20,121 nucleotides of DNA. Origin: Candidatus Parcubacteria bacterium. GTDB lineage: Bacteria > Patescibacteriota > Patescibacteriia > Patescibacteriales > UBA12075. A program made the translations under genes and the position numbers. How positions within the stretch are numbered: position 1 is the stretch's first letter; each line of letters opens with the position of its first letter. Location of the stretch: contig JAGLNE010000052.1 of the NCBI GenBank assembly GCA_023139655.1, forward strand, positions 1-20,121, given 5' to 3'. Of this stretch, positions 5,503-14,700 are shown one piece after another. The notes under the pieces are model-generated. The model was given only the letters and a program-made list of their open reading frames with translations. It was not told the origin of the DNA and did not search any database.

Positions 5503-7140
5503 ATGTTTAAAAAATTGTGTATTTTATTTGTTTTTATTATTTCCTTAGCCTTTATTGGGCCAGTGGACGCGGCTAGTTTGGCGGACAGTTTATCCGGCAA
5601 AATCCTATTGCAAGTTGAGGATAATGGCGAGGCCTGGTATATTAATCCGGATACTAAAACTCGTTATTATATGGGTCGTCCGGCGGACGCGTTTGCCTTG
5701 ATGCGGGAATTAGGACTAGGAATTTCCAACGCGGATTTTGATTTATTTAATTTAGTTGCTCCCAGTCGTCTATCCGGTCAGATACTGCTCCGGGTAGAGG
5801 AAAATGGTGAAGCGTATTATGTTAATCCGGAGAATAATGAGATGTTGTTTTTGGGGCGGCCGGCGGACGCGTTCCAGATAATGCGCGCGGTCGGTTTGGG
5901 GATTACTAATGCCAGCCTTAGTACTCTGACTATTGAAACCGGCTATGATATTCCCCCTCAGTCCGATTCGGGGCAGGCAGCGGAAGAAGAGCCGGCGCTC
6001 ACTTGTCCGGAATCTTATTGCGACGGCAATATAAATATTAGCTATGAAATACAAGACGAGGAATGCGTGGCCATAGAAGATGATTGCTCGGATTGTTCCT
6101 GTAATTGCGGTGGGTATAATATAAGCGAAGAAGAGGCTAATGACAATTGCGGGGACGGGATTGATAATGACTGTGACGGCTTTTTTGACGACACTGATGA
6201 GGATTGTATATTTAATGGCACTGAGATAAGCGCTGACATAAATGATAATATTATTTGGACCAAAGAAATGAGCCCTTACCGCTTACTTAACAGCATTGAA
6301 ATCGCTAGTAACAAGATTTTAACCATTGAGCCGGGAGTAGCGGTTGAGTTTGTTTTGGCTGACGGCGTTGCGGACTTGGGCGGGGTAAGTATAATTGTAA
6401 AAGGCAGTTTAAGCGCTGTTGGAATGGAAGGCGAAGAAATTACTTTTTTGTCTGTTGTGCCAGAGCCATTGGCCGGGGACTGGGGTGCGATTGAGATAAT
6501 TAATGGCGGTATTGCGACATTTGAATATGTCAGTATTAAGCATGCCAGTACCGCTATTCGAGCCGCTAATGCCAAGAATCTGACAGTGGAAAACACGATA
6601 ATTAGCAATTCTAACACCGGTATATTTACGATTGGGCCGGCTACGATTGAGCATAATTATATTCTGAATAATAAAACCGGCCTGGTGCATGCCGGGGTCA
6701 TTGATTCTATTCGCGATGACGGCAGTTATAAGAATTTTGATCGGATCACGAATATTAATTATAATACGATTCAAAGTAACATCGGTGAGAGCGGCGTTGA
6801 CGCCGGTTTGCGGATTGAGAATATTACTACTGGCGGTTACCGCTTGATATGTAAATTTAACGAACTGGACGCTAATACGAATGGAATATTATTTAAGGAT
6901 AGTGACAGTTATAATTTAATGGAAGTAGAGCAAAATAATATTATGAATTCTCTTGAATATAATGCTTATGTGGACTCGCAGGGCCCGAACATCACCTTAG
7001 AAAAAACCTGGTGGGGAACAACTGTTTTGGATACAATTACAGACAAGATCTTTGATTTCTATGATGTTAATTATTCTCTCCCACAGATAGATTACAAACC
7101 ATTCTACAACGCCCCGGTCAGCGGAGCTGGTGCTAATTAG
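5503..7140 (+). CDS. Secreted protein: duplicated 60-aa repeat, MopE-like motif, beta-helix-like C-terminus
   Basis: The function is unknown. This is a 545 aa exported protein. Residues 1-23 are a signal peptide ending PVDA. Two copies of a domain follow at exact 60-residue spacing (about 31-78 and 91-138), with consensus SG-ILL-VE-NGEA-Y-NP, then LGRPADAF--MR--GLGI-NA. A Cys/Asp-rich segment (168-235) ends in DNCGDGIDNDCDGFFDD, resembling the Cu-binding MopE/metal-binding motif. From about 245 on, the chain has the pattern of a right-handed parallel beta-helix (EPGVAVEF, GDWGAIEIINGG, EYVSIKHAST, VENTIISNSNTGI), as in polysaccharide-binding or lyase-like surface proteins. No catalytic motif was recognised. 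It has its own extended -10 promoter and converges on rel. It is probably a wall- or surface-exposed protein. Confidence 0.85.
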   Translation: MFKKLCILFVFIISLAFIGPVDAASLADSLSGKILLQVEDNGEAWYINPDTKTRYYMGRPADAFALMRELGLGISNADFDLFNLVAPSRLSGQILLRVEENGEAYYVNPENNEMLFLGRPADAFQIMRAVGLGITNASLSTLTIETGYDIPPQSDSGQAAEEEPALTCPESYCDGNINISYEIQDEECVAIEDDCSDCSCNCGGYNISEEEANDNCGDGIDNDCDGFFDDTDEDCIFNGTEISADINDNIIWTKEMSPYRLLNSIEIASNKILTIEPGVAVEFVLADGVADLGGVSIIVKGSLSAVGMEGEEITFLSVVPEPLAGDWGAIEIINGGIATFEYVSIKHASTAIRAANAKNLTVENTIISNSNTGIFTIGPATIEHNYILNNKTGLVHAGVIDSIRDDGSYKNFDRITNINYNTIQSNIGESGVDAGLRIENITTGGYRLICKFNELDANTNGILFKDSDSYNLMEVEQNNIMNSLEYNAYVDSQGPNITLEKTWWGTTVLDTITDKIFDFYDVNYSLPQIDYKPFYNAPVSGAGAN

Positions 7141-7147
7141 GGCAATT

Positions 7148-7285
7148 AAGGACGCAAGACACAAGGATATAAGATGCAAATAAATTAGAAGATACAAATT
7201 TTATGATACAAACGATTTGAAATCGAGTTTTTAATTTTCAATTTGTATCTTGTTTGTATCCTTGTTTCTTGTAGCTTGTATCCTT
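7148..7285. repeat. Long imperfect palindrome of AAGGATACAAG-type words
   Basis: The left arm (from AAGGACGCAAGACACAAGGA at 7148) and the right arm (ending CTTGTATCCTT at 7285) are imperfect inverted copies built from GATACAA/AAGATACAA words. A small perfect hairpin, CGATTTGAAATCG, lies near the centre (7213-7225). No ORF is inside. It lies between two convergent genes. Confidence 0.65.
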
Positions 7286-7307
7286 CTTATAAATATATTG
7301 TTATCCC

Positions 7308-7338
7308 AAAAACCATCAACGTTTAGCTGATGGTTTTT
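7308..7338. terminator. Bidirectional terminator between convergent genes
   Basis: AAAAACCATCA (7308-7318) and TGATGGTTTTT (7328-7338) form a perfect 11-bp stem with a 9-base loop. A-run and T-run on opposite sides let it work on both strands. It overlaps the rel stop codon (7337-7339). Confidence 0.85.
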
Positions 7339-8803
7339 ATATTCCGGGGATCATTTTTTTGATCTGGTCCAGCTTGCTTGCTTTAGTGGCTTGCCTAATT
7401 TTTTCTCTGGCCCGGTGGGTTTTGACGAATTTAAGCCAATCGCGGTTTGGTCCTTTGCGGTTTTTTTCGGTAATAATTTCCACCAGATCGCCGTTTTTAA
7501 GGGGCTGGTCCAGGGAGGACATTTTATTGTTTATCAAAGTACCGGTTGCCTTATTGCCAATTTCGGTATGGACGATATAAGCAAAGTCTACGGGCGTGGA
7601 ATTTTTCGGCAGATCAAAGACATCGCCCTGGGGCGAAAAGACAAAGATACGGTCATGGAAGACATTTAGTTTTAAATTGGAAATAAAGTCATTAGTACTT
7701 TCACTTTCACGTTGGATGCGCAATATTTCTTTTATCCATTGCGGTTGGCTGGTGTAGCTTGCTTCGTCGCCATCTTTTTGCTTATAGTGCCAATGGGCGG
7801 CAATTCCGTAAAGCGCTTCCTCATGCATTTCCCGGGTACGAATTTGGAATTCGGTTGCCCGGTTTTCCGGTCCGAACACGGTTGTGTGCAGACTGCGGTA
7901 GCCGTTGGGTTTGGGAACGGCGATATAATCTTTGATCCGGTCGGGATTGGGCTTCCAAAGAGAGTGGATAATGCCCATGGTTTTGTAGCAATCAGAAATA
8001 GTCGGGACAATTACGCGCAAAGCAAATACATCATAGATCTCATCAAATTTACGGTTTTTATTTTGCATCTTCATATATATTGAATAAAGATGCTTAAAAC
8101 GATCTTCAATATCGTATTCTATTTTTTCTTTACGCAACGGCGTGTCGAGAATATTTTTAATTTTTTGCGAGTATTGATTGCGTTCTACTTTTTTTTCCAC
8201 TTCATATTTATATTCCAGTTTTTTATATTCTTCCCCGTAAAGATATTTAAAACAAATATCTTCCATTTGCCATTTGAGGCGCCAAATACCAAGTAGTCCG
8301 GCAATCGGGGCGTAGATCTCCATGGTTTCCCTGGCAATTCGGGTTCTTTTTTCCAAAGGCAGAGCGTCCAGAGTGCGCAGATTATGCAGACGGTCGCAAA
8401 ATTTGATCAGGATAACGCGCAGGTCGCGCGCCATTGCCAGGAACATTTTTCTCAGGCTCTCACGATAACGCTCTACGCCGCGATATTTGATCTTACTTAA
8501 TTTGGTAATACCTTCAACCAGGCCGGCAATTTCCGCGCCAAAGTTTTTTTCTATGTCTTCCAGGGATTTTTCCGTATCTTCAGGAACGTCGTGGAGAATG
8601 CCGGCAATTACGGTATTAATATCCGCCTTAATTTGCGCAAGCAGGAAAGCCGTATGAAGGCTGTGCTGGATATATGGTTCACCGGTTTTGCGCTTTTGTT
8701 TATCATGGGCCTTATCAGCAAAATCATAAGCCAGCTTAAGCAGATCCAAGTCTGCTTTAGGATTGTTGCTTTTAACCTTATTAATTATTTGCTGAATGGT
8801 CAT
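7337..8803 (-). CDS. rel: Bifunctional (p)ppGpp synthetase/hydrolase (RelA/SpoT family), short form
   Basis: This protein makes and degrades the stringent-response alarmone (p)ppGpp. The HD hydrolase domain (about 20-175) keeps the metal and catalytic residues: His47, His71-Asp72, Glu75-Asp76 in HDVPEDT, and Asp137 in DRLHNLR. The synthetase domain (about 215-345) has RFKHLYSIYMKM, DVFALRVIV, KDYIAVPKPNGYRSLHT and the EFQIRTREMHEEALYGIAAH motif. A TGS domain (about 370-440) reads DRIFVFSPQGDVFDLP. The protein ends at 488 aa, soon after TGS, whereas typical Rel proteins reach about 700-750 aa with helical, zinc-finger and ACT domains. A terminator overlaps the stop, so this looks like a settled short form and not a fresh truncation. 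The ATG at 8803 is preceded by a good promoter. Confidence 0.95.
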   Translation of the reverse strand: MTIQQIINKVKSNNPKADLDLLKLAYDFADKAHDKQKRKTGEPYIQHSLHTAFLLAQIKADINTVIAGILHDVPEDTEKSLEDIEKNFGAEIAGLVEGITKLSKIKYRGVERYRESLRKMFLAMARDLRVILIKFCDRLHNLRTLDALPLEKRTRIARETMEIYAPIAGLLGIWRLKWQMEDICFKYLYGEEYKKLEYKYEVEKKVERNQYSQKIKNILDTPLRKEKIEYDIEDRFKHLYSIYMKMQNKNRKFDEIYDVFALRVIVPTISDCYKTMGIIHSLWKPNPDRIKDYIAVPKPNGYRSLHTTVFGPENRATEFQIRTREMHEEALYGIAAHWHYKQKDGDEASYTSQPQWIKEILRIQRESESTNDFISNLKLNVFHDRIFVFSPQGDVFDLPKNSTPVDFAYIVHTEIGNKATGTLINNKMSSLDQPLKNGDLVEIITEKNRKGPNRDWLKFVKTHRAREKIRQATKASKLDQIKKMIPGI

Positions 8804-8805
8804 TT

Positions 8806-8835
8806 TTGATTTTTTATTGATTTTTATGTTATAAT
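8806..8835 (+). promoter_or_regulatory. Extended -10 promoter toward the 8942 gene
   Basis: TTGATT (8806-8811), an 18-base spacer and TATAAT (8830-8835) with TGT directly before it give a perfect extended -10. The leader would be about 100 bases and includes the hairpin at 8878-8929. Its -10 region overlaps that of the divergent rel promoter. Confidence 0.5.
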
Positions 8836-8862
8836 AATATTACATAACTGTGGATTAGTCAA
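8834..8862 (-). promoter_or_regulatory. Promoter of rel
   Basis: Read on the minus strand, TTGACT (8862-8857), a 17-base spacer and TATTAT (8839-8834) match sigma-70 boxes in five of six bases each. It lies about 30 bases upstream of the rel ATG. Confidence 0.6.
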
Positions 8863-8877
8863 TTGTTTTTAGAAAAC

Positions 8878-8929
8878 AGAAAGCAGAAAAAAGATTTTTA
8901 AAATTTCTATTTTCTATTTTCTGCTTTCT
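8878..8929. repeat. Palindrome in the leader of the 8942 gene
   Basis: AGAAAGCAGAAAA (8878-8890) is perfectly inverted at 8917-8929. Related words AGAAAACAG and TTCTATTTTCT extend the symmetry on both sides. It would form a stem in the transcript about 12 bases before the ATG at 8942, so it could affect translation, or it could simply be another intergenic repeat. Confidence 0.6.
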
Positions 8930-8941
8930 ATTCAATTTCCC

Positions 8942-11569
8942 ATGCAAAAAAATATTAAATTATTCATCAATATAAGCAAAATAGCGATAATTTTGTCGAT
9001 TATAGCCGTCGCTGTTTTTTTATTGTCTTTTAATATAAGCTGGGCCCAGGAACCGGGTTTGGGAATAAATTACGCGGCTAATATTGGTTTAGAGCGGTCA
9101 GATGGGGATTTACGCGATTTGCTCGTAAATATTATTAAATACATATTGTCTTTCTTGGGGATTATCGCGGTTTCGGTAATAATGTATGCCGGTTATTTAT
9201 GGATGACCAGCGGCGGTAGCGCGGATAGGCTGGCCCAAGCGAAAAAAACCTTAACCAACGGCGTGATTGGCCTTATTATTATTGTTTTATCATTCGCGAT
9301 TGTAACATTTATTGTGAATTTATTAGGAGATGGCTTAAGTGGCATTGGAGACGGACAGCCTCGTCCCGGCGGGATCGGCCAGGGCATGGGTGTGATTGGT
9401 GCCTGCACGGTGGAGAGTGTTTATCCAGAACCGGGCCAGCTGGATGTACCGCGAAATACCTCTATAATCGTCAGTTTCAAAGAGCCTGTTAATCCAATGA
9501 CGATTTGCGGAGCAGCAATATGCAATGGTTCACCGATTGTTGCGGAAAACATAAGGCTTTTTAATAATAATCAGGGTGATTCCTGCTGGTGGGACGGGTC
9601 ACTAACTCCACCACAATGGGTTGATTGTGACGTCAGTAATATAGTGGACGTTTCGGTTACCCAGGCAGGAAATATTTTTGTTTTTGTCCCAAATAATTAT
9701 CTTGGTTCGGCTTCAGAAATAATCTGGCATACTATGCGTTTAACTAATGATATTACCGACGTTGATGGCAATGGTATTTTTAATTCTTGCCGTAATGATT
9801 TTCTTGCCTGGTCGTTTGAGGTCAGTAATCGCCTTGATCTAACCCCGCCAATTGTTCGCTCAGGTGGTGTTTATCCGTTTCCGGATGACGGCCAGGATAC
9901 CAGTACAATGTCTAGCGCCACCGCAGCGACCGGCCAGATTGTCGTAAACGCCCAGCCAGCGTTTTACCGTCCAGCCCAGTTGGGACCCTTAGGAGTAGTG
10001 AAGAACCCCCCACTTGCTATTTGGAATGATGCTGATGCCAGTGTTAATATTGATTGTGTTCAGGATGGTGATATTACAGTGGAGGTTATTGACGATATGA
10101 CCGGCACGGTTAGATTTAGCAGGGGAGCAATTCTTTTGGGGTCGGCTACTTTTAACGCTAATCAAGTTACCTTTTCGGGCTGTTTTACCTTGAGTGTTTT
10201 GGGTGATGGTACTTACGCGACCGGGAATTCCTGGAATGTGCCGATAATCGGCCGTACCACGTCAGATTCTTTGCGTGTTGGCAGTACCAATTACCGTTTT
10301 ATTGGGAGTGGCGTACCGGCTGGCAATGAATTTTTAATAGGCGCGGATATAAATTCAACCGCCGCCAGTATTAGCGGCCAATTAAATAGCACAAATATAC
10401 AAGTTAGCGCTACTGTGGCTGCTAACGTTATTAATATTACGGCCAGTACACCAGGTTCGGCCGGAAACAGCATTGCCTTAAGCAGTGACAATAACATAGC
10501 TTTTGCTTTTACACCAATGTCAGGCGGCACTGAGGCCGGCATAACGGTTGTTCCGGTTGATCTTTTGGACAAACCACGCAATTCAGTTATTCAAATAAAT
10601 TTTAATGAAGCAATTAATCCCATTACCGTTTCCGGTGATGCGACTGCGGTTAGTAATGTTATTAGGGTAAGATGTGTTAGCGGCACTTGTGACGGGATAG
10701 ATACAGGCGTTTGCCCTGATTGTATAAACGGCAGTTTTGTAATATCCAACCAATATCGGACAATAGAATTTATTTCTGACAATGAATGCGGCGCTAACGG
10801 TTGTGGCGATCCGATCTATTGTTTGCCGGCTGACTCAGAGCTTTTAATTGAATTAGACGCGGCTTCGCTTGAAGCTTGTATTAATTGTACGGCCAAGTCT
10901 CCTTATACTGCTTGCAATGTTCATTGTCAAAATCCAACCAGCCTGGAGTTTTATCCCTTGGCCAATTTTAGCGCTTTGGATGGTATTATGGACGCGGCCC
11001 TTAATTCTTTTGACGGGGATAGGAGTGGTGACGCGCTCGGACCCGGTTCAAGCTGGAACGAAAATACAATGAGCGGTCTTGGTGATGATTTTATTTGGTC
11101 TTTTTGGATAAACAACACAATTGACGCGACTCCGCCTGCCATTACTCTTACTACTCCGGCCAATATTGACACTAATGTTGACCTTGATTTACTCATAGAG
11201 ATTCAATTTGATAAATATATGATGTCCAGCAGTCTTAGGACAGGTAAAAGCGTATCTTGGCGTAATGATGACAGTGTAATACACTCTCATATTAATTTGC
11301 GTAATTTTGCCGGACGCTCAACCGGTTATTGGATAACCAAAGAGGATTTTGATAGTGAACCTGATGGTTTTGTTGATTATACTACCGCTTATATTAATCA
11401 TTCCGATATGGCCGAGGCGGTTTCGTATCGCGCGCAAGCCGGCAGTGGATTGCGTGATATTAATCAGAATTGTTTCAAACCATCGGACGGGCCGGCTTGT
11501 GTCGGCATAGACGATGCTAATCCCAGTTGCTGCTCAGGGACGGTGTCGTCGGATCCGACTTGTCCATAA
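8942..11569 (+). CDS. T4SS-pilin-like core fused to Ig-like (Big_5) ectodomain, 875 aa
   Basis: The N-terminus is a signal peptide (helix about 12-31, SWA before Gln36) followed by a VirB2/TrbC-like pilin core: INYAANIGL, a helix at 61-88 containing LGIIAVSVIMYAGYLWM, a short polar turn (GGSADRLAQAKKTL), and a second helix at 107-129. Known pilins of this type end here, but this chain runs on for 740 residues. SbsA/Big_5-like Ig domains start at about 154 (PEPGQLDVPRNTSIIVSF), 533 (VPVDLLDKPRNSVIQINF) and 728 (TPANIDTNVDLDLLIEIQFD). A module at 444-533 ending SGGTEAG resembles a domain of phage tail-sheath proteins. Cys pairs are scattered in the distal part. It is the tandem paralog of the 2058 aa gene. 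The likely role is a surface adhesin or pilus-associated subunit; whether it polymerises is unknown. Confidence 0.82.
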   Translation: MQKNIKLFINISKIAIILSIIAVAVFLLSFNISWAQEPGLGINYAANIGLERSDGDLRDLLVNIIKYILSFLGIIAVSVIMYAGYLWMTSGGSADRLAQAKKTLTNGVIGLIIIVLSFAIVTFIVNLLGDGLSGIGDGQPRPGGIGQGMGVIGACTVESVYPEPGQLDVPRNTSIIVSFKEPVNPMTICGAAICNGSPIVAENIRLFNNNQGDSCWWDGSLTPPQWVDCDVSNIVDVSVTQAGNIFVFVPNNYLGSASEIIWHTMRLTNDITDVDGNGIFNSCRNDFLAWSFEVSNRLDLTPPIVRSGGVYPFPDDGQDTSTMSSATAATGQIVVNAQPAFYRPAQLGPLGVVKNPPLAIWNDADASVNIDCVQDGDITVEVIDDMTGTVRFSRGAILLGSATFNANQVTFSGCFTLSVLGDGTYATGNSWNVPIIGRTTSDSLRVGSTNYRFIGSGVPAGNEFLIGADINSTAASISGQLNSTNIQVSATVAANVINITASTPGSAGNSIALSSDNNIAFAFTPMSGGTEAGITVVPVDLLDKPRNSVIQINFNEAINPITVSGDATAVSNVIRVRCVSGTCDGIDTGVCPDCINGSFVISNQYRTIEFISDNECGANGCGDPIYCLPADSELLIELDAASLEACINCTAKSPYTACNVHCQNPTSLEFYPLANFSALDGIMDAALNSFDGDRSGDALGPGSSWNENTMSGLGDDFIWSFWINNTIDATPPAITLTTPANIDTNVDLDLLIEIQFDKYMMSSSLRTGKSVSWRNDDSVIHSHINLRNFAGRSTGYWITKEDFDSEPDGFVDYTTAYINHSDMAEAVSYRAQAGSGLRDINQNCFKPSDGPACVGIDDANPSCCSGTVSSDPTCP

Positions 11570-11576
11570 AATAATA

Positions 11577-11692
11577 AAGCATCAAATAACAAATTTTAAA
11601 TAACAAATAAATTCTAAATTACAAATTCAAAATAATTAATATAAACAGTTTTGGTTATTGAAATTTTGAATTTATTTGGTATTTGGTTGCTT
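11577..11692. repeat. AT-rich imperfect palindrome (CAAATAACAAAT type)
   Basis: AAGCATCAAATAACAAAT at the left is an imperfect inverse of the right end ATTTATTTGGTATTTGGTTGCTT (ending 11692). The internal words ACAAATTC and GAATTT continue the symmetry toward a centre near 11640. There is no ORF. It lies at the 3' end of the 875 aa gene and could stop or stabilise its transcript. Confidence 0.65.
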
Positions 11693-11777
11693 ATGTCATT
11701 CTGAGCCGAAGGCGAAGAATCTCGTGGATATAGAGACGAGATCCTTCACTCCGCTAGCGCTTCGTTCAGGATGACAT
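11693..11777. repeat. Palindromic GTCATTCTGAG-type intergenic repeat
   Basis: ATGTCATTCTGA (from 11693) pairs with TCAGGATGACAT (to 11777) with one mismatch, and GAAGAATCTCGT (11714-11725) pairs with ACGAGATCCTTC (11735-11746) with one mismatch; a TATA-containing loop lies between them. I recall very similar GTCATTCTGAGCGAAG repeats from several unrelated bacterial phyla, but have not checked this. It directly abuts the repeat at 11577-11692. Confidence 0.75.
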
Positions 11778-11797
11778 AGAGAGTTTAAATCATTTGA

Positions 11798-14700
11798 ATG
11801 AATATTTTCTATAAAAAATTAATATTCTTATCCCTCTTTATTTCTAGCTTTTTGGTGGTTGGTTTTGCAATGGCGCAAGCTGATTTGGGGATTAATTATG
11901 CGGCTAATTTAGGTCTGGAGGGGGCGGTTGGCACTGATCCAAGGGTTTTGATCGTAAATATCGTTAAATATTTTTTAAGCCTTCTTGGAATTATAGCGGT
12001 AGCTATAGTAATGTATGCCGGTTGGTTATGGATGACCAGCAATGGTGACCCGGAAAAAATAAATAAAGCCAAGAAAGCTTTAACCGGCGCAATAATTGGT
12101 TTAATTATTATACTATCAGCTTTTATGATAGTTGTTTTTATTTCCCGTTTTGTTTCGGACGCGATTTCTCCGCCTTGCAACGCGGTTTGTGCAAGTGGAG
12201 AAAAGTGTTGCCAGGGTAGCCCGGATTATTGCTGTGCCAATGCCGAAATTTGCTGTAATCGGGGCGGGGTTAATGAATGTTGCGCTGCCGGCGGGTATTG
12301 CTGTGCCGGCATTGGTTGTTCTATCACGCCCTGCAGCACCTTAATACCGTCGGTTTTTCAGCTAAGCTCAACTGTGCCAATGGATGGTAGTACTAATGTG
12401 ATTAAAAATGTGCGTTTGCGTTTTAATTTTAATTTAAATATTGATCCACTGACCGTGGATGCGTCCAGCGTTGAAATATCAGACAGTGTCGGCCCGGTAA
12501 GCGGTGATTTATCTGTAAGCGGTAAGCGTATTATTTTTGAACCTGACGCAGGGACTTGCCCGGCTAATCCGTGCAACGCGGATAGGTGTTTTGCGACCGG
12601 CACTCATGTTACGGTTTTGATCCATGACCTAGTAAGCAGTAGCGGCCGGCCTTTAGAGCAATGGATAAATCCTGCTACCAGTTTGGCCGAGAATTGCGGG
12701 ACAACGGGAAATCCTTGTACGGTCAGCTTTGACGTTGGCGATCTTATTGATTGTGAAGATCCGAATGTGGGGTTGAATATTACTCAGGTTTGCCAGGCGG
12801 CTAATAACCCGATAGATGCCTGGGCCCAGGACGACAGCGGAGTGGCCGATATTGAGCTTTTGGTTGATTCTAATCCTTATGACATAAATGTAAACGGGGC
12901 TGCCGCTAATCCGTTTTTTACTACATTTAATTGGGATGGCAGCGGCTATACACCCGGAACACCGGTTACATTTACGGCCCGGGCCAATGACTATGACGCG
13001 CACACCAGTAGCCGAAGCATTACTACTATACTTCGACCTGAACATTGCTGTGATGGGTGGTTGAATTTTGACGAAACCGGGGTTGATTGTGGCGGAACCG
13101 AATGCGCCAGCTGCGATGGAGCGGCTTGCGGAGCGAGCTTGAACGACGATTGTGATATTGACGAGAATGGAACACCAGACATAGATTGCACTTTAAATAA
13201 TTCCCGCTGTTCGTCAAATTTTTGCGATTGTGATATGAGTGGAGCGGATTGCCAGATAGTTGGCTACGCTGCCGGAATAGACGATTGCTGTCTTTGCCAA
13301 AGGCCGCCAACTATTGATTGGGTTACGCCGTTGGGAGGTTTTTGCCGTGACGCAGCCGATAACCCGACTAATAATCCTTGTCAAAGAGACACTGATTGCG
13401 TGGTCGGTTATTGCGATATGGATACCGGCAACGGCGCGGTGGGGAATTTAATTACTATTATTGGCAGGAATTTTGGTTCGGCTGCTGGGATTGTTGAAAT
13501 AGACGGTGTGCCCGCGACCCATATAATCCCCGGTTGTCCCAACACCTGGGCCAATAACCAGGTAATTGTCCAGGTACCGCCCGGAGTCTCACTGCCAATT
13601 ACTAACGTGATAGTAAGACTGGAAGCGGCCAATGGCTACGAAGATACGACCGGTTTTGATGCCCGCGGTCCGGTGCTTGATTTTTTAATTAATTCGATTG
13701 TTCGGCCCGGTTTATGCGGGATTACCCCGGACACGGCTTCATTGGGCGCTACTATTGACTATGTTGGTATTAACCTGGGCGGCAGTTCGGCTTTTTTTGG
13801 AAACATCAGTTCAAATATTGCCGCTATTGATATGGGTCCTTTTGGCGCAACCACTGGCCAAGCCGGAGTGCCAAATTTGCAAAACGGGCAAACCTCAACT
13901 TTTAATTTAAATGGAATAATTAACAGTAATTATTTAACTTTTACAAAAATCGCGGAAACACCGCCTGGTCCGTCAATAACCGGTTTTGATCCGGATAACG
14001 GCGCTCCAGGCCAATATGTTACTATTAGCGGTACCGGATTTGGCGCCAGCCAGGGAAGCAGCCAGGTATTTTTTGGCACTGACGAGGCGGATTACAATTT
14101 TCCCGCAATTTGCGCGGACAGTATTTGGGGGGACAATCAGGTAATAGTTAAAGTGCCAAGCATTGGCGCTGGGCCGTATGTCATTTCTATGGACCTGGGC
14201 GTCAGTATTATTGACACCAGTGCTCTGACCCCGTCACAATTTACAGTCAATACCACGGTTCGTCCGAATCTATGTAAAATTCAGCCCGTGATGGGCCCTA
14301 ATAATAGTAATATTAGTCTTTGGGGAGAAGATTTTGGCGCACCTCCGCCGGCAGGATTGGTTCGTTTTCATTCCGGCGTTGACCAGACTATTGTAACACT
14401 CTGGGGAGTAGAAGCAGATGCTATGCGGATTGATACGACTATTTCCGGTGCGGCTATTTCCGGCCCGGTTAAGGTGGTCCAGGGAGGAGTCGAGGGTAAT
14501 GGACTTGATTTAACAATTGGACTTTGTAGCGCCGCTCCTAATCCGGACGCGGCTTGTGGTACTTGGTTTTGTTGCCCGGAGAACACCTATCGCGAAGGGC
14601 GCTGCGTGGCTGACCCGGCTGACCCGGTTAATGGCTGTGACCTGGCCCTTTCCAGCTCGGTCTATGAATGGGATTTTAGCACTGAGGATGTTACATACGC

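Noticed and set aside
7391..8083. Plus-strand open frames opposite rel
   Set aside because: The minus strand encodes a well-conserved Rel with all motifs. The opposite frames have no recognisable domains.
11693..11777. Palindrome as an intrinsic terminator of the 875 aa gene
   Set aside because: The stem is interrupted and no T-run follows it; its sequence fits a dispersed repeat better.
12653..13045. A 130-codon open frame on the minus strand inside the 2058 aa gene, and other long antisense or out-of-phase frames there
   Set aside because: They lie wholly within a coding frame with clear domain structure, show no domain of their own, and have low-complexity composition expected from the complement of Cys/Gly/Asp-rich codons.
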